From Macrostomum hystrix (taxonomy: Eukaryota > Platyhelminthes > Macrostomidae): a DNA stretch of 64,000 nucleotides. Made by a program: the position numbers and the translations under genes. The stretch spans positions 21,037,001 through 21,101,000 of the forward strand of contig CATNEN010000038.1 of assembly GCA_950097015.1 (NCBI GenBank). The letters are read 5' to 3'. The notes under the pieces were generated by a model. That model saw only the letters and a list, made by a program, of their open reading frames with translations, searched no databases and was not told the DNA's origin. Below are positions 20,705 to 30,610 of the stretch, piece by piece (position 1 is the first letter of the stretch; each line of letters starts with the position of its first letter).

Positions 20705-20877
20705 CGTCTGCCGATAATCTGACGAGAATCTTTCGAGAATTCTAATGCCACAATATTCGAATCACTAAGACTTAATTTTTTAACTCATCAATTAGTTTTT
20801 TATGAGAGAAATGTGTATAACTTCTTCCTAGGGTTAAAGGGGTCCACGACAATAGACTCAAAAAGACTGCCAGGACA

Positions 20878-20995
20878 TCTGAATGCCTCAAAAAGACGAA
20901 AAAGACTGCCACAAAAAGACTGCTGACAAAAATACTGCTGACAAAAATACTAGTGACAAAAATACTGCTAACAAAAGGACTGCCGACAATTGTCG
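20878..20995. repeat. 18-bp tandem repeat
   Basis: Imperfect units of gacaaaaatactgctgac and aaaaagactgcc. Immediately after it, 20998-21040 resembles 41868-41905 (gtacactgcctgac), part of a dispersed repeat. Confidence 0.75.
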
Positions 20996-21439
20996 TCCGC
21001 CCAAGGCGCAGTGAGATTGTACACTGCCTGACGATCAGTATTCCTGAGCAGATATGCATCTACAGTGGTATGCAATAAACCCGATTTCTCGATTCGCTCG
21101 ACAAGCACAAGTGTATTTAACCGTCTGCGCCCAAAATCAATGTTGCTTGACGCAGAATCGAGCTCAGGGACGTTGGTGCAAAAGGCGAAAGCCGTTAACT
21201 ACTCTGCCACTCAGCCCACCCCGTCAACCAAGAATTGTTTACCGACGAAAATGTTTACCGATGAGAAAACAGGACTCCATTAAGCTAATTTAAGGCTTTC
21301 CGAAGTCTTGTTGCTTAAAACACAGGTTGAAAAAAATACCGATCTGGGTGAACTGGAATCGCTTCTGATCGCTTGAACATCAAAGTACATTTTTGGTTGA
21401 GACCGGTGTATGACTTAGACCAGCAGGGTGAGTATACTG

Positions 21440-22467
21440 CCTATACCACCTGGGCCTCCGCAAGGTCACCGCCCGCTGGGTGCCCCACCTCCTGACAGAA
21501 GAGCAGAAGATGGAGAGGGTGCGGTGCAGCCAGGAATTCCTGCGCAACTTCGGTCCAGGAGGCAGCCAGAGGCTTTCCGACGTCGTTACAGGTGATGAGA
21601 AATGGTTTTTCTCAGAATTTTCAAGTGCCCCAGAAGATGCAGAACAAGGCCTGGGTGGGCTCTGGAGACGCGAGGCCGACTGTCCTGCGGTCCAGCTTTC
21701 GGTCCCGGAAGGAGATGTTCGTCATCTTCATCAGCACATCTGGGCCCGTGGCCGTCATTGTCTTGATTTCTTATGCTACAAATTGAGTCCTCGCAGTAAG
21801 AGCCCGTTCATACGGCTGTGAGCCAATTCAGGCCGAGAGTCAAAATATATTTAAGTTTAACAGAGCGATAAGGAAGGGGGGTTGGTGGTACGATAACAAG
21901 AGTGCGCGACTGAGGGTAGGAGAGGAGGCTAGAACCTGAGTGGCGGACCAATCAGAGAGGAGGAAAGAAAGAAAGGATAGAGAATGAGAGATCAGCCGCA
22001 GAGATAACGAGAGAGAAAGAACTAGATTGAACTGGACGATGTAAACAAGAAAAGTGCAGAGAACGAAAGAGTGAATAGATCGAGGACCGAAGGCAGAGAC
22101 GAAAGTCGCGACAGTCATAATGGTGCCTAATGGACAGAATGTGAACGCTAGCTTCTACTCCGGTACAGTTCTGCCACAAGTCATGGCGTCACTTCACGCA
22201 ACTCAGCCCTCACGGCTTCAAGCTGGGCAAGTTCACCTGCACTATGACAATGCCTCCAGTCACACAGCGGCCCTGACGACCAACTTTCTGGCAGCCAACA
22301 ACATCAAGACCATCAGACACCCACCCTACAGTCCTGATTTGGCTCCCTGCGACTTCTGGGTGTTCGCCAAGCTCACTGAACGGCTGGCAGGACGGAATTT
22401 TCACCGATGCCAGGACCTGGCTAGATGCATCAATTCAGAGCTGAAGGCCATACCTGCTTCCGGATAA
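21440..22467 (+). pseudogene. Mariner transposase pseudogene split by a solo LTR
   Basis: The C-terminal two thirds of a mariner transposase. It begins at about 21440 (RKVTARWVPHLLTEEQK), carries VTGDEKWFF with the first catalytic Asp near 21600, shifts frame once between 21600 and 21660 (then KAWVGSGDARPTVLRS, STSGPVAV), and is interrupted at 21758 by the LTR. It resumes at 22114 in the same frame with HYDNASSHTA, PPYSPDLAPCDFW and the C-terminus at 22467. The DNA-binding N-terminus was not found. The LTR plus its target duplication adds 360 bp, a multiple of three, so the frame is kept on both sides. Terminal inverted repeats were not located. Confidence 0.9.
21759..22113 (-). mobile_element. 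Solo LTR inside the mariner pseudogene
   Basis: 355 bp with tgtcttg at the left and gtcgcgaca at the right, the exact ends of the LTR at 1193-1541 in reverse. It is flanked by the 5-bp direct repeat gtcat (21754-21758 and 22114-22118). No internal retroelement sequence remains, as after LTR-LTR recombination. Confidence 0.96.
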
Positions 22468-24980
22468 TAATATAATATAAAAAATTCTAATATTTTAATG
22501 TTCTATGTTCTAATATAAAAAATTCAAATAATACAACATTTAACTTAGATGCTCCTTCTTTAATGACGGTAAGGTCTTATGTTTCGCTATAATTCCCTTC
22601 AGCGGGTACGAAGTACGTAAGGATTATTCGTTTTATATTTGTTTTACGGTAATTACCTGCTTAATCAGTTAATACATGAATAGTGTGCTAACACCAGAAA
22701 TAATGGATAAAGCAAAGTTGCTAAAGTTCTTTTTTTGCTTAAGCAAAACATCAAACCGAGGAATGTGTGACAATTTTCAAATGATACCGCAGTAATACAG
22801 AGGCAGTCTAATTCTAATTCTAATTCTAATTCTAATTCTAATTCTAATTTTAATTCTAATTCTAATTCTACAACTTGTAATTCTAATTCTAATTCTGCCC
22901 TTTTAAGTTCAATGCTAATCGTCAGCGCGGAGGTATTCAAAAAATTCTTACAGCTAGCCTTTGTCTTTTGGAACTCTCTCAAATTAAGCTTTTCAATTTA
23001 GCAAGCTTTCTTGCAAAATTACTTTATTACTTTATTACTTTATTACTTTATTAATGCATTACTTTACTTTTTTCACATGGATGCGTCTATTGTTAAAAAA
23101 ACTTAGTTAGTTAGAGGCAAGCAAAATCTATATTAAACAGTGAGTTGGCAAGTAAAGCCCAAGAACGGGGGACAGTGGCACGAGTCCTTACTACGATTCC
23201 TCATACTTTTTTGGTAGCTCAAAGAGCTTTACCCCATCATACAGCTACGCATGACATCCTTTTAACAATATGCATGGCTCGTAGGAGGGGGTGAGTGGAA
23301 CGGTGATCATAGGCGTTTGCCTCTCGCTCAAAAGTCCTTGAGATCGATTCTGAATTTTATTTTGGTTGCAGCGCGGAGAGAAAGATTGGAGCTTGTGCTG
23401 AATTTTTAATTTACCTCGGTTTACCTCGGGCGCCTCTTACTCATAGAAGTTGAATACATCATTGGTCCATGCTCCAGATGTCCATGGCCGAAAGAGGCGG
23501 GATTTTCTTCCATGCAGCCTTTTTAACTTGATATCGATGATGAGCACTTTTTAGTGTAAAATGTGTGTACATGTACACAAGTTTGTGTAGTTTGTGTAGT
23601 GTGATGTACATAAGGGCTTTCACTCCGCTAACTAAATTTTATCTCTAGCAATTTGATGTGCAGCGGTATCGTCCACCCACCCCTCCGCTTTAGCTAATGC
23701 GAAGATATTGTCAATAATGAGTGTGATAAGCCAGTCAGGCTGGTTAAGTGTGTTTTGTCGGTTTGAGATCTGGTGCTCACGTTTGAGCACCACTAAATTG
23801 ACTAGCCGTCGATACTAGAGTCGCCACCCTTTGCACCAATAAGCAACTTCTATCGGATCTCCTTTGCAAGTTGCACAACTCACTTTAAACCGCGGGAACA
23901 TACATTACGTAATCACTACGCTGAGCAATAGGGTGTAGCATTAAAATAATGATAAAATTGTTTAATTAAATTCGTAACCCTGGAAGCAACATTCGATTTA
24001 CAATGTTTAATTCAGAAAAGTTCTTAGTAACAAGTTACGAGTACGAGTAACATACGGCGAAGGACGAAAAATTCTCGCTCAATAAGTTATTATTATTATT
24101 ATTATTATTATCATTATTATAAAGTGCGCACTCAAAAAAGTTGTTGATTTTTATTCCATTTTATTTTTAATCGCCACTGCAAGTAGGAACTTAGCAACCT
24201 AATCTAAAGGCCAAAAAATGAAAGCAAAATAACAGAAAAAAGCTAAATTAGTTGAGAATGACGCGACGCACGCCATGCACCAAAAACTTCTTTGTGCCTT
24301 TGGTCTTTGGGCCAGGCAGGTTGATGCTTGCGTCATAGAGAGAGAGAGAGAGTACAAACTGATCAACATTTTGGGAGTTTTTAATTTGCCCTTCGCATTT
24401 CAAGTGCGAGAAATTTTTACTACAGTACTGCCTTTATGTTATCACAACACTCATATACAAGGACAAAAAATGTTCTGCGCTTACAGGTCCCCCAAACACA
24501 ATGACGCAAAACAGCAGTGGAGCTATCGTTCCTTTACCTACCTCGTACCTCACTACCTTACCTGAAGGACACAGAACTCACAACCAATAGAAAGCCGATA
24601 AAAGAGAGACAAAAAATAAAAAAGGCACAGAATTATGTTTCCATGAAAAGCCTCATTTCCCGCATTCACTTAGAAGCGTCCTTCAGAAAGCTTTCAAGAG
24701 GACGCGAAACCAGAAAAGCATTCAATACTTTAGCGACATCAGCAGCAAAAATGGGTAAGCTATGAAAAATATAATTTTCTAACAAATCTTAGCCGAAACC
24801 TTCACGATAGATGAAGCTATGAGTAAAAATGCATTCATTAGTTTACGTGGGTTGCAATTTCTATTGAACGATTGCAACTCTGACTTTAGACAAGGACAAT
24901 GTACGAAAGACAAGGAAAACTTACACCTAGAAAATTGTTACTGAGTTCTACCAGCGTACAGTATTTATAAACTTTCCCTG
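22468..24980. other. 2.5-kb non-coding stretch with microsatellites
   Basis: No credible gene. It contains a ttactttatt run (23020-23065), a (ttat/tta)n run at 24088-24120, a gagagagaga run at 24338, and a tRNA-like segment near 23290-23350 (tgagtggaacggtgatcata) that may be a SINE relic. Confidence 0.65.
22806..22897. repeat. (attcta)n hexamer microsatellite
   Basis: About 14 copies of taattc/attcta with one internal break (acaacttg) at 22870. Confidence 0.95.
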
Positions 24981-24995
24981 GTGTTTTCAGTCGTT

Positions 24996-25970
24996 ATGCT
25001 CTTGATATTAGTGCAGCTGCTGAGCTCGCTGACTGTCTGCCTGTGCCGGTCCGGAGACACCTGGACTCAAATGCAGGTGCAGTGCTTGACCAATGCCACC
25101 CCAGTCCACAGCAACAGAGCATTCACTGAGCAGCACTGCTCAATGCTGGCCTCTGATGCATTCCCGTCTGGCATTCTGATTGCCCAGTTCAGAGCGGCCT
25201 CTCTCCAGTGCGATCTCTTCCGCTACCAGTCCGTGTGTCGCCAGCTTCTCTCCGGTGTGACCAGCGACTGCCGAGTGCTCATCCGATTCCGCATCAGCTA
25301 TCCGAGCAAGCTCAGCTCGAAGCTCACAAATGTGTGGCTCGGAGACGACATGACCAGATTAGAGAATGTGCTGTGCCAGGCTGACGAAGAGACGAACCGC
25401 TTCTATCCGATCGGCGTCCAGTGGACGGAGGACGGCGCCGCGTTCGATGGGAGCAGCTCGTACCTGGCGCTGAACAAGAGCGACATCGCGTTCGGCTCCG
25501 GCGTCACCGTGCTGCTGCGGATGAAGAGAACGCTTCAGGTGCAGGCACTTCTTGAGTCGTACGATTGTTCAAACTTTTTAACAGGTCCTAAGTACGACCA
25601 CTTCTGGGAGTACGATGCAGTTTCCAAGCTTTTCTTAGTCGTTAAAACGCAGGCTAGTGCAGCCCCGAAGCTATATCTGACGACAACTGCGCCTCTGACA
25701 CAGAATGCCAGCGAGTGGGTGAACATTGGCTTCACGTCCACGTCATCTGCTGACGTGTTCGGAATATTCGTTGGAAACTCGTTCTTGTCATCTGGTAGTT
25801 TGCAGCTCGCAACCTCATCGGACTACAGCCTGATGCCTCAGCTCTGCTTCCGATTCGGTAAACGACTGGGCGACCCTCGAATGTTTAAGGGAACTGTCAG
25901 GGTCATTGCTATCAGCAACAGCTCCATGTCCGAGAGTGAGATACGGGACTTCTTCACCTTGGTCGTGTGA
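24996..25970 (+). CDS. Secreted LamG/concanavalin-like protein, copy 2
   Basis: ATG at 24996, stop at 25970, 324 residues. The GTG at 24981 is inside a splice acceptor (gtgttttcag), so translation starts at the ATG just after it, exactly as in copy 1. The signal peptide is MLLILVQLLSSLTVCLC. The rest parallels copy 1 (15529-16500), including all cysteines. Changes cluster in the C-terminal jelly-roll: VFKT to VVKT, PRIYQ to PKLYL, STNFD to ATSSD, RVDD to RLGD. A TATA-like tatttataaa at 24961 lies 35 bp before the ATG, but the acceptor implies an upstream exon. Both copies are intact, so both could be expressed. Confidence 0.8.
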   Translation: MLLILVQLLSSLTVCLCRSGDTWTQMQVQCLTNATPVHSNRAFTEQHCSMLASDAFPSGILIAQFRAASLQCDLFRYQSVCRQLLSGVTSDCRVLIRFRISYPSKLSSKLTNVWLGDDMTRLENVLCQADEETNRFYPIGVQWTEDGAAFDGSSSYLALNKSDIAFGSGVTVLLRMKRTLQVQALLESYDCSNFLTGPKYDHFWEYDAVSKLFLVVKTQASAAPKLYLTTTAPLTQNASEWVNIGFTSTSSADVFGIFVGNSFLSSGSLQLATSSDYSLMPQLCFRFGKRLGDPRMFKGTVRVIAISNSSMSESEIRDFFTLVV

Positions 25971-27069
25971 AGGCCTTCTGTGCTGATTTTATGTAGTGGT
26001 ATCGTCGAGAAAATGAAAATTAGTACTCTTTAAGTACTTTTAAATACTTTTAAATCAATTTAAAATGCTTTTCCGAACAAGCTTTTTCAATATGATATTT
26101 TGAAAATGAGTGTTTTAATTTTTCTTAATTCTCTTTTTTTAGTTTAAAGTTTTATAGTTTTTTAATTTATCTCTAAATATAATTTATAGTTCAGTAGAAA
26201 ATTATACTATATTATGCCGAGATAATCGGTTTCCTGCTGATTGAAGCGATTGATATCCCATTCATTTAACAATGTCGAATCATTGGCTTTCAAGTCGTGA
26301 GTCCTAGGTTTTAAGCCCTGTGCTACAGTTCGCTGGGCCCTACCACCATTTGTTTTTGGAGAGGAATATTGATCTGAAATGTGAAATGTGAAAATCTATA
26401 CACGAGACTACGGATCGGTTGATTTGCGATGCATCTTTTTGTATGTCACTAACTCATTTGGCTATTGACAAAGTTTTATCCACAGAATACACAGTGTATT
26501 CTGTGGTTTTATCTATCCAATTTCATTATGCCACAACGATTCAAGGCTCGTTCACACTGAAAATCTGATGTGAAAATGTGGAAATCACTAATGAAAACTA
26601 AATTTTCATTTTTGACTCGAGAAAGGAGTAAGGCGACTTTGCAAGCGTAAGAGTAACAGCTACGAAATATTTCTGTGGTTAATTTATCTTTCCTTGGTCG
26701 TGCACTACCTTGTACTCGTATTTTTATACTCAACTACTATAATAGTACTGCTGTGCATTTTTTAGTTTTTTAGTTTTTTTCTGAATTTTTTCCCAAGAAA
26801 ACGTATATTGTATCAATATATCAATGTATCAATTCGGAACAATATATCGACCGTATATTGATCCGAATGATTAATTATCTTATCAATCTTAGGAAAAATT
26901 AACAACTTTTCCACTAATCAAGAGTCTTACATCCTTCGAATTTACGCTAGCTCGTAATTGTACTCGAGTTAAGCTTCAGCATCAGAATGTCAAGAATTTT
27001 ACTTATTTTAAACATATACCCAAGCACCCTAAACGCAAATTCCAGATTGCATCAACGCTAATTTATATC
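25971..27069. other. AT-rich spacer
   Basis: Long A/T runs and no gene. A 25-bp perfect palindrome between 8-bp direct repeats (26473-26513) is listed separately. Confidence 0.6.
26473..26513. mobile_element. 25-bp perfect palindrome between 8-bp direct repeats
   Basis: gttttatc (26473-26480), then cacagaatacac, a single a, gtgtattctgtg (26481-26505), then gttttatc again (26506-26513). The 12-bp arms are exact reverse complements. An 8-bp duplication around termini beginning CA and ending TG is what P or hAT transposition leaves, so this may be a terminal-repeat-only relic of a DNA transposon. Confidence 0.6.
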
Positions 27070-29301
27070 ATGGCGATAAATGGAACCTCACTCATGCATA
27101 GAAAACTAACTGACGATGCGTTTCAGCCGAAAATTGCCGCGATAATTCATCAGACATTTGCTGCTGATCGAGCATTGAACGCGCACAGAAGTTATAGTAA
27201 AAGTTGCATCGAATTAAATCCCGATTGGCAGTACTACATGTGGACAGATGATGCCATCGGAGCCTTTATAAAGGACGATTATCCTTTTTTCTGACAAGAT
27301 CTTGTGATCTTGTGCTTACAAATCACAAGATCAAAGAAGACAGAGTGCTCGCTATATGATTTTGCATCACTTTGAAGGTGAGTTGGTCTGCGATTAGGGG
27401 TGAAGTTTGGGGTAACAGCTTAAGGCAAGGAGATTCACAAATACAAGTTAGTACTGGGTTTGATGAGCAAATGCTTGGTACTGCATTTACTCAAATGCCT
27501 GGCAGCTTACTAAATACTAAATACTAAATGACAGTCGTCCAGTTGTAATAAAATGAATGTCCTAGCTGGAGCGAGAGGAATTTTAAAGCTAGCGACTATT
27601 CACTATTCACCGGGGTCGGTGTCCTACCAATCGTTTCAATAGCAGCAGGGAATCTGAAATTAAATAGCGTTAGAGTACTAGGGTAGCAAGCGAAGCGGAA
27701 TAGGAAATGTCGTCCTCCGGCCCGGCGAAACTTCCAATGCAAAAGGAATAACACAGTGTGAACACAAGACTCGAATAATTTGATTAGAAGTGATTTGATC
27801 AGCTGTGACTAAGATTCCAGATACGAATAGGAATTACTTTGAATATCGTTTACTTGACTTAAAAGTTATACTGACAGAATAGATGTTCGCACAGAAATAA
27901 ATTATAGCGCGCTCACAGTGAGAAGCAAGTCTGGCCTAACAATTTGGATATAACAATTTTACCTAACTGGCCTAATCCGCGCCCTACTCTTCCCGAGAGG
28001 CTCCGGTTGTCTCTGCTTTCAGCGCTGCCCCGACAAATCCTATCGGTTGGCACTCCTTCTGCCGGACGGCGGAGTCTCCGAAGAGAGCACGTACTGACTT
28101 CGACAACCAGCGCCTATCTAGACCACCCTTGTCAGCGGCGCACTCTCAAGACGCGTAGCGCCGAAAGCTACCTAACTGAGCAAGCGGAGCGTGGTCGGGC
28201 GGGGAAGGACAAAACAAGTGGACTTAATTTGCTGGCGCGTGCTTCTCACAGTGTGAGGCGAATTGCCGATAGCGATAATTTGCACGTGCTTCTCACAGTG
28301 TGAGGCGGATTGCAGAAAAAGATAATTTTGGACTACAAAAACACGCTTCGTTATATAGAGTCATCTCAACCCCAAACTAGGTCGATCGGCGAGGTGGATG
28401 CCTGGCTGTAGCTTGAGCCAAGGTGACAAATCACAGTAGACTTGCGACCGCCGTTCTGAGCCCCGGGGTTGCTTCTTGCCGAGGGTAGACAGGTAGTGAG
28501 GCCAGGTCGCTCGCTGATTGGCCGGGACCGTAGCCCAGGGGTAGCGCTCGCGGGGTGGTGGGCGTCCGTTCCCCCAGCTGGTCCGGCCCGGCTTGGCGTG
28601 GGTGACTCTTAGCAAAAAACACACGCGTCTAAAATAGATAATTAAGCACTGAAAAATAACACGGGGAGATAGAAGTACAAACAAGCTGACACTACACAGT
28701 CTCTTACAAAATCGCCAATTTCTACCCAAATTTAAGCCATACCTATTCTTCAATTTATGTCTTTATTTATGCCGAGCTCTATTGTTTTAGTTCAAATTTT
28801 ACCCAGATCTTCTCAAACTAACCATCCCCATTTAACAAGATCCTGATGGAACGTTCTAAAACTATATAAAAATTCCTCCTAATGCATTTTTTAGGAATTT
28901 TCATCGACATGGACGTTCAGTGCATGAGACCGTTTTTTCCTAGCATAGAAGAACTGACGGCATTTCTAGCCCAGGAGTACACGATGCTTTCCTTCGAGAG
29001 AGCGGCAGCCATAAATAGTGTTATGGGTTCTGTATCTGGGCATCCTTTCTTCCTGCGCCTCGTGTTTGAGATGATCGAGGTTGACGACAAAGAAGAAGGC
29101 CCACTATCGACCTCTGGTCACTTCATGCTTACCAAAGCGCTTAGAAACTGGTGGCTAAGTGAATTCACTAGCTGCATTCAAGTGACCCTGCTCAGCCCAG
29201 AATTGCTCAAACCAATCGTTCGCAACAATGCGAATAACTTTAAAAGGACCTGCAAAGAGCTGGGTCAAATTAAGTTCCGACGCTACCCATATAGCAACGG
29301 C
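27070..29301 (+). pseudogene. Sugar-transferase (DXD, Gly_transf_sug type) gene interrupted by a P-type element
   Basis: The exon at 27070-27377 encodes PKIAAIIHQTF, LNPDWQYYMWTDDAIGAFIK and, after a frame change at about 27292-27320, SARYMILHHFE. A donor gtgagt follows at 27378, a 1517-bp intron, the acceptor attttttag, and a second exon from 28895 (GIFIDMDVQCMRP), joined in phase. This order, with the DMD metal-binding motif, is that of the OCH1/alpha-1,4-GlcNAc-transferase-like family, Golgi type II enzymes that use nucleotide sugars. The frame change lies at an 8-bp tandem duplication (gatcttgt twice). The second exon continues through STSGHFMLTKALRNWW to 29301, where the P element begins. 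The frame resumes after the element at 33739 for about ten codons and enters a satellite. An N-terminal membrane anchor was not found. Not functional as it stands. Confidence 0.8.
27378..28894. other. Intron of the sugar-transferase gene
   Basis: 1517 bp, gtgagt to ttttttag. It contains a GC-rich stretch at 27960-28320 with a direct repeat of cttctcacagtgtgaggcg (28232 and 28284) and a tRNA-like segment (gtagcccaggggtagcgctc, about 28529), which suggests retroelement or SINE insertion. No independent gene supported. Confidence 0.6.
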
Positions 29302-29905
29302 CAAGGACAACTTGATAACTCAGGACCTGAAACGAGTCAATTCATGGCGAAAATGGTATGAGGCTCGTTTAAAAGCATTGTTCTAAGCTTTTACTTAGGC
29401 AATTTTAAAAGTCGATTGCTTAACACTTTCTGCATAGTCTATGGTATTTTGTATCCATAGAGAATGCGTAAATTTATGAATGTATTTAGATATAACAATT
29501 TAAACAAAACACGCTAATAAGACAAAGTTTTGTGATGCTCATGGGAAGAGTAATAGTCCAAGTTTCGCAGGTAGTCACTTCGTAAAGTTGAACGTGCACT
29601 TCTCGAATTTGCAATTTTCGGATAGCTTGGATACTTGCGCTTGGGTGCTTCGAACTGCAATATCGAAAAAGCAAAATAAAGTAGCAGAAATACATGGATT
29701 CAGAAATACCTTTCCCAGCGAAGTTTTAACTTACCCGTTGAAAGGTGAACTTCTTGGCTCGGGGTAGCACTGGTGGGCTTCTGGAGTTCCACAATTGGCC
29801 GTTCTAACGCGGTGCTTACCGCAGTCGATGCTTCGAACACAGCACGGTTCGCTCGCTCTTTTGGCCGGTAATGCACATAATGTCACTCATACATAGTGTC
29901 CAACT

Positions 29906-30413
29906 TCATCTGCGATCTGCGATACGACTCACGCGAATGCAGTGATTCGTGTATACACGAGACAGATTTAGCTTCTTGCTAAGACGACTCATCAGACTGT
30001 TCATCCAGTTAATTTCGCGAGCCTGCTGCGTAGAGAAGCGCAGATTTCCTGTCTTGCAATCGTTCGGTAGTGACCGCGGGAACAGCGTGTTCTCATTGCG
30101 ACCCGACGGAAGCATCGAAATATATCTCTGCACGAGCTCCCGCTGTTTTCCATACAATCTAGCTTGCTTTGATGTGTCGTCTTTACACCGCGTTGGGTCG
30201 GAACTCTGGTTCTTTGTTGGCAGCGAAGGAAGTGCCAAATAGGCTCTTGCCATCAGCATCTACATGTTCAGTCAGAGTGCTCGAATTCTGCAGAGCCTTT
30301 AAATGCTCCTGTCCTCGCTCTCCAAAGATGTACAACAATGTGAAAAGTACCTCCTCTTGAAGCTTCTCGCCGGTACTACCATCGAAATGGTCTCGAAGCT
30401 TATGCATATCCAC
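29906..30413 (-). pseudogene. Crypton-like tyrosine recombinase (DUF3504-type) remnant
   Basis: Two minus-strand pieces, 30413-30183 and about 30180-29906, in different frames. The first reads EEVLFTLLYIFGERGQEHLK followed by a spacer and AANKEPEFRPN. The second has KQRELVQRYISMLPSG, TLFPRS and SLMSRLSKKLNLSRVYTNHC continuing IRVS. The order and the closing Y-T-N-H-x-I-R box, with the recombinase His and Arg, match the catalytic domain that animal genes such as ZMYM/QRICH1 and Crypton elements share. The catalytic tyrosine region is not seen past 29906. It lies inside the P element on the opposite strand to its transposase: either a nested insertion or captured cargo. Inactive. Confidence 0.7.
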
Positions 30414-30610
30414 CTCTTCGATTGCTTCAAATTGTTTGGTAGTTCCACCCTCATTATGAGGCCATTATTCAACTCTGCAACATACTATTCAATCTACCAT
30501 TGTTCTATGGACCATCCAAAGCTGAGAAGAAATCTGAGCTGAAAATCGAGTTCTTCGCATGCACTTGCAACTGAGAGAGAGAACTTTTATTCTTGCTGAA
30601 ACTAAATATC

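Noticed and set aside
27944-28303. 119-codon frame in the transferase intron
   Set aside because: No ATG with context (starts on an alternative codon), no family match, contains a direct repeat, and lies in a GC-rich insert.
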